Shown here: positions 18,532 through 27,411 of the stretch, piece by piece
Position numbering within the stretch: position 1 is the stretch's first letter
How the letters are laid out: every line of letters starts with the position of its first letter
Assembly: GCA_024225035.1 (NCBI GenBank)
Contig: JAAEMX010000211.1
Coordinates: 148,658 to 212,657, forward strand
From: Lentisphaerota bacterium
GTDB lineage: Bacteria > Verrucomicrobiota > Lentisphaeria > Victivallales > Victivallaceae
Length of the DNA: 64,000 nt
Direction: 5' to 3'
Made by a program: the position numbers and the translations under genes
Notes under the pieces: model-generated
What the model was told of the DNA's origin: nothing
The model's input: only the letters and a program-made list of their open reading frames with translations
Databases searched by the model: none

Positions 18532-19101
18532 ATGATGACTGAACAGGAAATTATCAAAACTTTTATCGATTCAAAAGCTCTTCTTGAAGGGCATTTTAAG
18601 CTTCGCAGCGGCTTGCACAGCAACCGTTTCTTTCAGGCTGCCCTGCTTTTGCAATACCCTGATATTGCTGAAAAAGTATGCGTTCAGCTCGCAGAAAAGT
18701 TTAAAGATCAGGAAATTGAAACTGTTATCTCTCCGGCTGTAGGCGGCCTTATTGTAGGACAGGAAGTAGCAAGAGCACTTGGTGTCCGCGCTATTTTTGC
18801 CGACAAAGAAAACGACGAACTAGTTCTCAAACGCGGCTTCAAAATCAAACCTGGAGAAAAAGTCCTTGTAGCGGAAGACGTCGTAACTCGTGGCGGACGC
18901 GTCCAGCAAACAATCGACCTCGTCCGTTCCCTTGGAGGCGAAGTGGTTGGAGTTGCGGTAATAGTTGACCGCAGTGCTGGTAAAGCCAGTTTTGATGTCC
19001 CACATGAATCTCTCTTAAAACTGGAACTTGCGACTTATGATCCTGCTGAATGCCCACTTTGTCAGGCTGGCAAACCAATAGAGCGTCCCGGATCAAAGTA
19101 A
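18532..19101 (+). CDS. pyrE: Orotate phosphoribosyltransferase
   Basis: Transfers phosphoribose from PRPP to orotate, giving OMP in pyrimidine synthesis. 189 residues, normal for the shorter bacterial class. The N-terminus contains LEGHFKLRSGLHSNRF, the phosphate/orotate loop seen in OPRTases. The PRPP motif VLVAEDVVTRGGR (about 109-121) is intact. The C-terminal CPLCQAGKPIERPGS is typical of this class. ATG at 18532 or 18535 could start translation. The gap to secA is 39 nt with a CAGGAG ribosome-binding site. Cotranscription with secA is likely. Confidence 0.95.
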   Translation: MMTEQEIIKTFIDSKALLEGHFKLRSGLHSNRFFQAALLLQYPDIAEKVCVQLAEKFKDQEIETVISPAVGGLIVGQEVARALGVRAIFADKENDELVLKRGFKIKPGEKVLVAEDVVTRGGRVQQTIDLVRSLGGEVVGVAVIVDRSAGKASFDVPHESLLKLELATYDPAECPLCQAGKPIERPGSK

Positions 19102-19140
19102 GCAGCCGTTTATACAATAATTATTTCAGGAGTTTAGCAA

Positions 19141-22100
19141 ATGCTGGTTCCAATTTTAAAGAAAATATTCGGCACAAAATCGCAGCGGGACTTAAAAAAA
19201 ATGCTTCCGCTGGTTGCCATAATTAACGAATTAGAAGAACAGCTCCAAAAGCTTAGCGAAGAAGAGCTGAAAAATAAAACTAATGAATTTAAAGAACGTC
19301 TGAGCAATGGCGAAACAACCGAAGATATCATGTGCGAAGCTTTCGCTGTGGTAAAAAATACCTGTCGCAGACTTTGCGACCAGGAAATAACGGTTTGTGA
19401 ACAACAGTTGACATGGCAAATGATTCCATTCGATGTTCAGTTAATGGGTGCAATAGCTCTCCACAGAGGCAACATTGCCGAAATGGCTACTGGTGAGGGA
19501 AAAACACTTGTTGCAACAATGCCATTGTATCTGAACGCATTGACCGGCAAAAACTGCCAGTTAGTTACAGTTAATGATTACCTGGCACGCCGTGACTCAG
19601 AGTGGATGGGTGCTGTTTATCAATATCTTGGACTCACTGTCGGCTGCCTGCAGAATATGCAGCAACCTGATGTTCGTCGTGATGCATATAACTGTGATAT
19701 TACCTACGGCACAAACAGTGAATTCGGTTTTGATTATTTACGCGACATGGGCATGGCCACTGAAGCCGGTCACTTAGTGCAGCGTGAACATTTTTATGCG
19801 ATTGTTGACGAAATTGACAGTATACTTATTGACGAAGCCAGAACTCCGTTGATCATTTCCGGCCCGGTTCCGGTTTCAACTCATCAGTTTGCCGATTTAC
19901 AGCCACTGGTTACTGATCTTTACCAAAAACAGAATCACCTCTGCTCACGTTTTGCTCGTGAAGCCAAAGCTGTTCTGGAAAATGAAGAAGCAAGTGCTGA
20001 AGACCGTGAAGATGCCATGATCAAACTGCTTCAGGTTAAATTCGGCATTCCGACTCACAAACAGCTTATGCGTATCCTCGAAGACGGCGATATCCTTAAA
20101 AACCTTGAAAAGGTTGAAACGCGAGTTCGCAGTGATAATAATCGCGGCTTATTACAGGATGTTCAGAGTGACCTTTATTTTACTATAGATGAAAAATCAA
20201 ATGAAGCTGACCTCACTGAAAAAGGTCGCAGCTCTATAGCTCCGGATGATCCTAATTCTTTTATTATGCCGGATATGCTGGAAGAAATTCATAATATCGA
20301 TACAAATGAATCTCTTGATGAAGACCAGCGTATTGAAGAAAAGAAAAAGTTTCAGGAAAACTTCTCCGTCAAAAGTGAAAGACTTCATGACATTTCACAA
20401 CTGTTAAAGGCATATTGTCTTTTCGAAAGAGACGTACACTATGTTGTACAAAAAGACAAGGTAATGATTGTTGATGAACACACCGGACGCCTGATGCCGG
20501 GGCGCCGTTTCAGCGATGGCTTGCACCAAGCACTTGAAGCCAAAGAGCGTGTTACAATTGAACAGGAAACACAGACTCTTGCTACCATCACAATCCAGAA
20601 CTATTTTAGATTGTATGATAAACTTGCGGGGATGACAGGTACGGCTGAAACTGAAGCCAATGAATTTCACCAGATCTATAAACTTGATGTTATTGTGATT
20701 CCAACAAACCGCCCCTGTCAGCGTAAAAATGACAATGACTCCATCTTCAAGACAAAGCGTGAAAAGTTCAATGCTATTGTTGATGAGGTTGAAGAACGTT
20801 ACGAAAAAGGTCAACCTGTACTGCTGGGTACTATCTCAGTTGAAGATTCTGAAATTCTCAGCCGCATGCTCAAACGCAATAATGTTCCTCACAAGGTGCT
20901 AAATGCAAAAAATCACCAGGGTGAAGCGGAAATTGTTGCCATGGCAGGTCAACGCGGTAGTGTAACTGTAGCTACAAACATGGCTGGACGCGGTACTGAT
21001 ATTAAACTCAGTGAAGGTGTAGCTGACCTGGGCGGATTACATGTAATAGGCAGTTCACGTCATGATTCACGCCGTATTGACCGGCAGTTGCGCGGGCGTT
21101 GTTCTCGTCAGGGAGATCCTGGTACTTCCAAGTTCTATGTGTCCCTTGAGGATAACTTGATGCGACTGTTTGGCTCCGACCGTATCGTCAAAATTTTTGA
21201 TCGCTTCGGAATTGAGGAAGGTGAAGAACTTCAACATCCATGGCTGAATAAATCTATTGAAACAGCTCAGAAACGTGTAGAACAGCATCACTTCTCGATT
21301 CGTAAAAGAACCCTTGAATTTGACGATGTCATGAACAAACAGCGTGAAATTATTTACGGTTTACGTAAAGACGCGCTGACTTCAGACAAACCTCAGGAAG
21401 TCCTTTTCGAGGTTGTTGAACAGGTTATCTATCAAGAAGTGATGGATGCATCTGTTCCTCCTGAAAAAAATGAATCAAATGAGTCAAAATTATTCAATTG
21501 GGAACGTCTACATGCATTTCTAACCTTGAATTTCCCAATAGCTTTTGAGCAGAATGAATTTGATAAATTCATGAACAAAGGGGAACTAGCTGATGCTGAA
21601 GGCATGGCTATCAACATAGTTGAAAAAATTGAAGCTGCTTACGAAGAGCGTAACTCTACGTTTTCAGAAGATGAGCAGATCTGGCTGCAACGTCATACCG
21701 TACTTGATGCGATTGATCGTCTCTGGCAGGAACACCTGTACACAATGGACCATCTGCGTTCAAGCATTTACTTACGTGCTATTGCCCAGAAAGATCCTCT
21801 TGTAGAGTACAAAAATGAAGCCTACAAGACTTTCAATGAAATGATGCAGCGCGTATACCGCGAAGTAGTCAACAGTATGTTCAAGGCTACAATAACCAGC
21901 CTTGAAAGCTTTGAAGAAATGCTTGAGCACCTGCCTCAAGAACAAATACATGAAATCTTCGGACAATTTGATGAAGCCGAGTTCATGGGGTCTCCGGAAC
22001 AAGTTGCAGCAGCTCAAATTCCTGAAGAGATGGTGCACGAGGAAGAAGAATACGACCCAATACAGGTAACTTTCCGTAGAGATATGCCGAAAGTTGGTAG

Positions 22101-22158
22101 AAATGATCCCTGCCCATGCGGTAGCGGTAAAAAATTCAAAAAATGCTGCGGAAAATAA
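19141..22158 (+). CDS. secA: Protein translocase ATPase SecA
   Basis: Motor of Sec-dependent export. 1005 residues, longer than E. coli SecA (901). Walker A is [11 protein letters not shown] (about 116-126), Walker B region [20 protein letters not shown] (about 222-241). NBD2 carries [10 protein letters not shown] and [16 protein letters not shown]-terminal zinc-binding SEC-C motif [15 protein letters not shown] ends the protein. The extra length is mostly a charged insertion at about 250-420 ([17 protein letters not shown] onwards), of a kind also seen in Bacteroidetes and some PVC bacteria. Strong ribosome-binding site CAGGAG; terminator downstream. Confidence 0.97.
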   Translation: MLVPILKKIFGTKSQRDLKKMLPLVAIINELEEQLQKLSEEELKNKTNEFKERLSNGETTEDIMCEAFAVVKNTCRRLCDQEITVCEQQLTWQMIPFDVQLMGAIALHRGNIAEMATGEGKTLVATMPLYLNALTGKNCQLVTVNDYLARRDSEWMGAVYQYLGLTVGCLQNMQQPDVRRDAYNCDITYGTNSEFGFDYLRDMGMATEAGHLVQREHFYAIVDEIDSILIDEARTPLIISGPVPVSTHQFADLQPLVTDLYQKQNHLCSRFAREAKAVLENEEASAEDREDAMIKLLQVKFGIPTHKQLMRILEDGDILKNLEKVETRVRSDNNRGLLQDVQSDLYFTIDEKSNEADLTEKGRSSIAPDDPNSFIMPDMLEEIHNIDTNESLDEDQRIEEKKKFQENFSVKSERLHDISQLLKAYCLFERDVHYVVQKDKVMIVDEHTGRLMPGRRFSDGLHQALEAKERVTIEQETQTLATITIQNYFRLYDKLAGMTGTAETEANEFHQIYKLDVIVIPTNRPCQRKNDNDSIFKTKREKFNAIVDEVEERYEKGQPVLLGTISVEDSEILSRMLKRNNVPHKVLNAKNHQGEAEIVAMAGQRGSVTVATNMAGRGTDIKLSEGVADLGGLHVIGSSRHDSRRIDRQLRGRCSRQGDPGTSKFYVSLEDNLMRLFGSDRIVKIFDRFGIEEGEELQHPWLNKSIETAQKRVEQHHFSIRKRTLEFDDVMNKQREIIYGLRKDALTSDKPQEVLFEVVEQVIYQEVMDASVPPEKNESNESKLFNWERLHAFLTLNFPIAFEQNEFDKFMNKGELADAEGMAINIVEKIEAAYEERNSTFSEDEQIWLQRHTVLDAIDRLWQEHLYTMDHLRSSIYLRAIAQKDPLVEYKNEAYKTFNEMMQRVYREVVNSMFKATITSLESFEEMLEHLPQEQIHEIFGQFDEAEFMGSPEQVAAAQIPEEMVHEEEEYDPIQVTFRRDMPKVGRNDPCPCGSGKKFKKCCGK

Positions 22159-22183
22159 CCCAGCTTAAAATTATATTAAAAAC

Positions 22184-22219
22184 AGCCGTTTGCTTATAAA
22201 CGCAGGCGGCTTGTTTTTT
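22184..22219 (+). terminator. Intrinsic terminator of secA
   Basis: 10-bp stem AGCCGTTTGC / GCAGGCGGCT (22184-22193 and 22202-22211) with two G-U pairs, followed by TG and a run of eight T. It starts 25 nt after the secA stop. Confidence 0.9.
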
Positions 22220-22289
22220 TTAAGCATCAAAAATTTTGAAGCTTAAATTAGCACGTAATAACCAAGGTGTACATTGAATCAAAGCAAGA

Positions 22290-22334
22290 ATAAAAAAAAT
22301 AAAAGGCGTACAAAATAGTACACCTTTTATTTTT
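22290..22334 (-). terminator. Hairpin terminator of the broken minus-strand gene
   Basis: 17-nt arms at 22295-22311 and 22318-22334 around AAAATA, one mismatch; the core is GGTGTAC / GTACGCC. On the minus strand it is followed by a T tract. It lies 21 nt after the stop at 22356, which argues that the upstream reading frame was once a real gene. Confidence 0.7.
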
Positions 22335-22355
22335 AAGACTAGTCATAAATGAGTT

Positions 22356-23282
22356 TTATACAATATTCGCCTGACATTTTGTCACATAGCTATCTACACG
22401 ATCACCATTATATTTTGTAAACAAAGGCGTTCCTCGTCTAATATCATAATCACTAAAAACGAAAAAGCGTTTATGTTTTAGATCAACATAAATATGATAA
22501 CCATCAACACTGTATTTGTTATCAGAATGACCACCAGCACCTACTCTTCTTAAGTGCATGGCAAACTTACCACCCATCTGATTTAACGTATAGATATAAG
22601 GCAGAAAAGGACAGCCTTCACGCAAATTTCTAGCATGTCTTGAATTTCCGCAATCAATATTACCTTGCTTATTGAAATGTGAATCATTGTATTCTTCAGT
22701 TCTTACGTGAAATAAAATAATCTTATCCCACCTTACATTTAGATTATGCAATTCTCTAAAAGCGCCTATGACATTATTAATTTTACTTCTGGGACTCAGG
22801 TGCCCTATCAACGAATGAGTTGGCCCATAAGCGTATACGAGGGAACAACCTCCCCCCCCCCTGTGAACACATCATATGCATATAGACGCAACGGTCACAT
22901 CGTCCATTTTTATAACTAACGATCGATTGAGGCCTGATTCTACAGTCAAACCACCAGCACCAGCTGCTAGAGCATTATCCATTTTATCTGTGTTTAGAAA
23001 GAAAGCTACTCTATTGTCTTTGAGCTCTCTAATTCCTGCTCCATAGTTTCTGCTACCTAGCAATAATCTGTCATCATAAGTGTACATTGAATTAACTGGA
23101 TGTGAGCAAAGTCTGGCCATTTTTCTAAAGAGGCCAAGCTCTTGAGTTGTTATTGGAGTAAGGTCTACATCATAGAGCGCTGCCTTCTTTATACGCATTT
23201 CCGCCTTTTTTTCAGCTCTCATTTTATCCATCGCACTTTGATTTCTAGGAATATCATAGTCTCCGTATATATTATAATATTT
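22356..23282 (-). pseudogene. Broken gene: two in-frame halves split by one TGA, next to a G10 tract
   Basis: One reading frame runs on the minus strand from about 23282 to 22356, interrupted only by TGA at 22874-22872. The first half (first ATG 23231) has sense codons upstream of that ATG back to a TAA (reading YNIYGDYDIPRNQSA) but no ATG, GTG or TTG, so the original N-terminus seems lost. After the TGA the frame continues through ten consecutive G, then GCSLVYAYGPTHSL, to SYVTKCQANIV. The second half could start only at a TTG (22811) without a ribosome-binding site. No domain recognised. A terminator follows. Best read as a decaying gene; a phase-variable or recoded gene is possible. Confidence 0.55.
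22852..22861. repeat. C10/G10 homopolymer tract
   Basis: Ten consecutive C on the plus strand (G on the minus strand) inside the broken gene, in otherwise AT-rich DNA. Two ATG codons at 22875-22870 lie directly upstream on the minus strand. With nine or twelve G they would be in frame with the downstream half. Confidence 0.9.
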
Positions 23283-24002
23283 TTAAAATACGTTCAAAAA
23301 CTTAACTAATGCACAATATATTAATATTTAACAATTAGTATCCTAATAATTCTTTTTTATTAAATACAAAATGCAGCTTTTTCGGTTCATTTTGAGCCTA
23401 AAATCTCTTAAAGAGAATATACTTTTGTAAGACATCTATAGCAGTAATTATATCCATTGATTACTTGTACTACGGCCTTTGTGCAGAAATAAAAAAGTGG
23501 TCAGTATTATGACTGATCTGATAAGTAGTTCACGCGTTAACTCCACTAATTCGATGTATGATAATGATTATACATATTCAAACACATTCTTCATAACTCC
23601 ATAGTCTTAATCATCTAATAGCAGCAAATTGTTCAATCCCTAACAGTATTTTAACAATAATTTTCAAAGAAAAATCTTCATACCTATAAAAATAGTATGA
23701 GATCAATATAAACACAGCTAGCCATTAATTTAAATTTTGAAGTATTTGAACATAAAAAGGCGAGCATTTCTTGATTTTTCAGCTTTAAATATTAATTTTT
23801 ATTTTACCATGAATGGATCAATTTAATACTTAATAAAATTTTCCTTCGACAGGACTACAGACATTTGAGAAGGTGATATAATAGAACAATATTGAGAAAT
23901 ATGCCATGAACAGTCAGTTTTTGAATTTTAGCTTTCCTAATTATGATTACCAGGAGATAATAGCAGTCTACTACTCCTGATATTTTTATGAATAATTACT
24001 TA
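23283..24002. other. AT-rich gene-free stretch
   Basis: About 720 nt with no credible open frame on either strand and stop codons throughout. It is visibly richer in A and T than the flanking genes. An imperfect inverted repeat CAGGAG...CTCCTG spans about 23951-23980, just downstream of the Cys-rich small gene, and could end its transcript weakly. I see no tRNA, CRISPR repeat or transposase remnant. Confidence 0.6.
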
Positions 24003-24158
24003 TTACTGCGAATCGTTCTGGTCAGTTTTTGTCTTTTTTATAGTCTCAGGCTCAACTATTTTCTTAGGAAAATCACCTATGACACGCTTAAGCGGACAGA
24101 TTTTCACCAGAAAGCATTTCCTGCAGCCAACAGCCAAACAAACTGGGCATAATACCAT
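24003..24158 (-). CDS. 51-residue cysteine-rich small protein
   Basis: Short minus-strand gene: ATG at 24158, TAA at 24003. The start is decided by a near-perfect ribosome-binding site AGGAGGT 5 nt upstream. The protein begins MVLCPVCLAVGCRKCFLVKIC, with five Cys in the first 21 residues (C-x2-C-x4-C-x2-C-x5-C), followed by CPLKRVIGDFPKK and a charged tail ending DQNDSQ. The Cys pattern suggests zinc or Fe-S binding, but I recognise no family. A TATAAT-type -10 lies just upstream, so it may be transcribed on its own. It stands between the gene-free stretch and dus. Confidence 0.65.
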   Translation of the reverse strand: MVLCPVCLAVGCRKCFLVKICPLKRVIGDFPKKIVEPETIKKTKTDQNDSQ

Positions 24159-24181
24159 TATAACCTCCTATTAAGTGGGTA

Positions 24182-24210
24182 ATTATAGATATACACTTAA
24201 AAGAAAATAT
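24182..24210 (-). promoter_or_regulatory. Possible promoter of the Cys-rich small gene
   Basis: On the minus strand a perfect TATAAT lies at 24187-24182, about 24 nt before the start codon. A TTGCAA further upstream pairs better with TATATC (17-nt spacer) than with the TATAAT. Either would give a very short leader. Confidence 0.4.
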
Positions 24211-24218
24211 TTGCAATG

Positions 24219-25190
24219 TTAGAAATTTACAGGCAAGCGAAAACTATTTAACTCTGTCACATCAAGTACACATAATTGACGAAACAGCTTTGAGGGACGC
24301 CCCCACATCATTCCGGCATATTCCAGCAGTTTTGACTTCTTAATCTGAGTATTATTTTCATGACATATGTCCAGCAAGGTGTTAAAAAACATTCTACGCC
24401 CTTGTTCTACTTCAAATAAAACCCGGTCTCCTGCTAGGGAATTCTCAATTCGTTTTATAAGAAAAGGATCACGCAAAAGGCCTCTAGCCGCCATGGTCCC
24501 TTTAAAACCATATTCAAGCATTCCTAAAGCGTCCTCCGTTGAGAATATGTCTCCACTGCCAATAACAGGAATATTATCGCCGCATTGCTCAATAATAAAC
24601 CTTAAACGTTCTTCAACATTCTCAACTTTTCCATACATTTCTTTCACTGTTCTGAAATGCACAGCAACAAAATCTAACAGCTCTATCCTACAAAGTTCTG
24701 ATAATACAGAACCGCATTCATGCCAATCATCGAAGCCACTGCGAATTTTTATGCTAAGCGAAGCATTTCCAATAGCCTTTTTTATTTTTTTTGTGAGGCA
24801 TATTACATCATCTGGCGCCTTTAGCATGGCTCCGCCCGTACCGCTACGCACTACTTGATTACTGGGGCAGGCAAAATTGAGGTTTATGCCAACGGCACCA
24901 AGACTTAATAAGCGTTGTGCAGTTTCCTGTATAACATCACCATTTGTCCCCATCAATTGCACTATAACCGGCAAGTCTCCAGCTGAAAAGGGGCGCATAA
25001 ATGCAGCCAACCTGGAGCTTCTTGGAACATGGGTAGTAACTCTTATATATGGAGTCATCCAACCTTGGCATAGTTGGAGCCGATGTGCTACAGCACAGAA
25101 TAATTCATTCATAACCCCTTCCATAGGGCCCGGAATAATTTTAGGGAATTCTAGACCAGAAGGCAGTTCAATAAACTGGCTTGAGTTCAT
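24219..25190 (-). CDS. tRNA-dihydrouridine synthase (Dus family, DusC-like)
   Basis: FMN-dependent reduction of uridines in tRNA. 323 residues from the ATG at 25190, 8 nt after the mutM stop and preceded by GAGG; a longer frame to 25241 would overlap mutM by 44 bp. Motifs: GPMEGVMNELF near the start, which resembles DusC; VQLMGTNGDVI; INLNFACPSNQVVRSGTGGAML with the catalytic Cys (about 108); SIKIRSGFDD; VAVHFRTVKEMYG; and VIGSGDIFSTEDAL with AARGLLRDPFL for FMN phosphate. The Dus family is certain; the DusC subclass (U16) is a guess from the N-terminus. It is last in an operon with dgt and mutM. Confidence 0.92.
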   Translation of the reverse strand: MNSSQFIELPSGLEFPKIIPGPMEGVMNELFCAVAHRLQLCQGWMTPYIRVTTHVPRSSRLAAFMRPFSAGDLPVIVQLMGTNGDVIQETAQRLLSLGAVGINLNFACPSNQVVRSGTGGAMLKAPDDVICLTKKIKKAIGNASLSIKIRSGFDDWHECGSVLSELCRIELLDFVAVHFRTVKEMYGKVENVEERLRFIIEQCGDNIPVIGSGDIFSTEDALGMLEYGFKGTMAARGLLRDPFLIKRIENSLAGDRVLFEVEQGRRMFFNTLLDICHENNTQIKKSKLLEYAGMMWGRPSKLFRQLCVLDVTELNSFRLPVNF

Positions 25191-25197
25191 AACTATA

Positions 25198-26022
25198 TTA
25201 CCTCTGACACTTCGGGCAATAACATGAACTTCTTCCGCCAAGCCTGGTCATTTCTATTTCAGAACCGCACACTGGACACGACTGATCTTTTTTGCCATAT
25301 ACCTTGAGTTCATGAACAAACTTTCCTTCGGAACCATCAACACTCTTATAGTCAGCAATAGTAGTTCCGCCAGCCTCAATGGAACGCAGTAGGATCGCCT
25401 TTATTGCCTTAACTAAGTCATCACATTGGCTTTTTGTCAGAGATGACGCCTTGCGCATTGGTTTTATTCCCGAAGCAAACAACGCCTCAGTTGCATAAAT
25501 ATTTCCCACTCCAACTACAATTGCATTGTTCATAATGAGATTCTTTATGCTTCCAGTACGTTTTCTTGTCGCTTCATACAAGTAAGCGCCGTCAAATTCT
25601 TTCTTCAAAGGTTCTACACCCAAGTGTGATAATTCTTTAGGGTCAGCTCCGACAACCTTTAATTTGCAAACTTTGACAAACCCAAACCGTCTGGGACAAT
25701 CAAACCGCATAGTCATTCCATTATCCAAGTACCAAATAACATGCTCATGTTTTTTTCTTTCGGCAGTTTCTTCAACAATCCTGATAGAACCGGACATGCC
25801 GAGATGAATAATAAAAGCTTTAAGATTGGCCAGCTCAATAACAATATAACGACCACGGCGACGTATATCCGTAATTTTAGCATTGCGCAGCTCTTTATCA
25901 TAAAGCGGCGCCAGAGAATATCGCATTTGCCCAATATGAGTTTCTATTCGAGTAAAAACATGATCCTGCAAGTGAGGACTGAGTGCATTTTTTACAGTTT
26001 CCACTTCCGGTAATTCAGGCAT
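25198..26022 (-). CDS. mutM: Formamidopyrimidine-DNA glycosylase
   Basis: Base-excision repair of 8-oxoguanine and Fapy lesions. 274 residues, family length. It begins PELPEVETV, so the nucleophile Pro and catalytic Glu are present. NIYATEALFASGIKP and the C-terminal zinc finger (CPVC...CYCPKC with GGR before it) are intact, as is HLGMSGSIRI. Unusual: the segment RRRGRYIVIEL has Arg-58 where Fpg proteins normally have the catalytic Lys (RRAKYLLLEL in E. coli). This may alter 8-oxoG excision. The gap to dgt is 9 nt, so it belongs to the same operon. Confidence 0.95.
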   Translation of the reverse strand: MPELPEVETVKNALSPHLQDHVFTRIETHIGQMRYSLAPLYDKELRNAKITDIRRRGRYIVIELANLKAFIIHLGMSGSIRIVEETAERKKHEHVIWYLDNGMTMRFDCPRRFGFVKVCKLKVVGADPKELSHLGVEPLKKEFDGAYLYEATRKRTGSIKNLIMNNAIVVGVGNIYATEALFASGIKPMRKASSLTKSQCDDLVKAIKAILLRSIEAGGTTIADYKSVDGSEGKFVHELKVYGKKDQSCPVCGSEIEMTRLGGRSSCYCPKCQR

Positions 26023-26031
26023 TAATACTCC

Positions 26032-27402
26032 TTACATGTTACCAGTCGGCAATGAAATGCCTTTAATCTTTTTATATAATGAGACCGCATAGGAGTCGGT
26101 CATACTGGATATAAAATCAAGAATATTCATAAGGCGCACATATGCGCTTTGCTGCCATTCAATATCAGTTTCGTCACGATACCTTTCAGGAATCAACTGC
26201 TGAAGCTTTCTGCTGCGATAAGAAGCTTTTGTGCCCTCAGCCTTCGCTGTCGCGACTTCATTTACTGCACAAGCAAAAGCATCAAGCAAACCTTCGGTCA
26301 ATTCAAAGCCGGCAGCTTCTATTTCGACAGCCCTCCTGTAAGTATATACATCTTTCTGACTTCTTTTCCTAATGAGCTGCAATGCTTCCGCAGAAGGAAT
26401 CAAATCTATTAATGACTCCTGCAGTTCGCCTGCAAGAATTTCATCATGATGCTCAATAAAGCATTCAATAATTTCCCCAACCAATTGCCCTAAAGCTTTT
26501 GCTCTGAGAAATTCAACTCTGCGTTCAGGCTCTTTCAGTGATCTTGCAAATTCTTTAATATAATCCTGCCTGATAATACGCATAAAAGCTTCTTCAAGAT
26601 CATCATAGCTGATAATGCCGAGCATATGCCCATCCTCAAAATCAACGATATGGTAAGATATGTCATCAGCCGCTTCTACCAGAAAAACCAGAGGATGACG
26701 TTTCCACCCAAACTCTATTCCGGGAATTTTTTTCATACCAGTATTTTCAGCAACTTTACAGAAAAGATCACGTTCAAGTTGAAAAAAATTAAATTTCTTG
26801 GCAGCAATGCCGGGAAGTTTCTTGATATTGATCGATTCAACAGGATATTTTGCAAAAGCCCCAAGTGTAGCACATGTCAACTGCATTCCTCCATAATTAT
26901 CAGGCATCTGGAGCTTGGATAACACCCTGAAACCTTGAGCATTGCCTTCGTAGTTTTCAATATCAGCACGTTCGCTTTCAGACATACTGCTCTGCAGTTC
27001 TGCTGCAACTTTTGATGTGCAAAACCAATGCCGAATAGCTTCTTCGCCTGAATGTCCCAATGGAGGATTACCAATATCATGCGCTAGAGCTGCAGCCGCA
27101 ACTATCGCACCTATGTCACTAGGCTGAATATTTTCGAACTTTTCCTGTTCACAAATATAAACGCCAGCTCCGGTGCCGATAGAACGGCCAATGCAGGAAG
27201 TTTCCATGCTGTGAGTGAGTCTTGTTCTAACATAAGCACTTTCCGCAAGCGGAAACACTTGAGCTTTATCCTGCAGTCTACGAAAAGCAGATGAAAACGC
27301 TATGCGGTCAAAATCCTGTTGAAAAGGAGAGCGCCCTAACGATATTTGTTCCGGTTTATTCTTACCCAGACGTTGCGACGAAAGCAGCTCTCTCCAATTC
27401 AT
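26032..27402 (-). CDS. dgt: dNTP triphosphohydrolase (Dgt family)
   Basis: Hydrolyses dGTP or other dNTPs to the nucleoside and triphosphate. 456 residues. The conserved N-terminus has QQDFDRIAFSSAFRRLQDKAQVFP and VRTRLTHSMETS. The HD metal site is LAHDIGNPPLGHSGEEAIRHW (His-Asp about 110-111), with later Asp ligands in EAADDISYHIVDFEDG. The C-terminal helical part is typical of the longer Dgt group. It lies 9 nt before mutM and 9 nt after the cotransporter gene, so all share one transcript. Substrate preference cannot be read from sequence. Confidence 0.94.
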   Translation of the reverse strand: MNWRELLSSQRLGKNKPEQISLGRSPFQQDFDRIAFSSAFRRLQDKAQVFPLAESAYVRTRLTHSMETSCIGRSIGTGAGVYICEQEKFENIQPSDIGAIVAAAALAHDIGNPPLGHSGEEAIRHWFCTSKVAAELQSSMSESERADIENYEGNAQGFRVLSKLQMPDNYGGMQLTCATLGAFAKYPVESINIKKLPGIAAKKFNFFQLERDLFCKVAENTGMKKIPGIEFGWKRHPLVFLVEAADDISYHIVDFEDGHMLGIISYDDLEEAFMRIIRQDYIKEFARSLKEPERRVEFLRAKALGQLVGEIIECFIEHHDEILAGELQESLIDLIPSAEALQLIRKRSQKDVYTYRRAVEIEAAGFELTEGLLDAFACAVNEVATAKAEGTKASYRSRKLQQLIPERYRDETDIEWQQSAYVRLMNILDFISSMTDSYAVSLYKKIKGISLPTGNM

Positions 27403-27411
27403 ATTTTAACC

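Noticed and set aside
22872-22874. TGA read as selenocysteine
   Set aside because: The flanking sequence is not a Cys-like redox motif, no convincing stem-loop follows immediately, and the gene also lacks its N-terminus.
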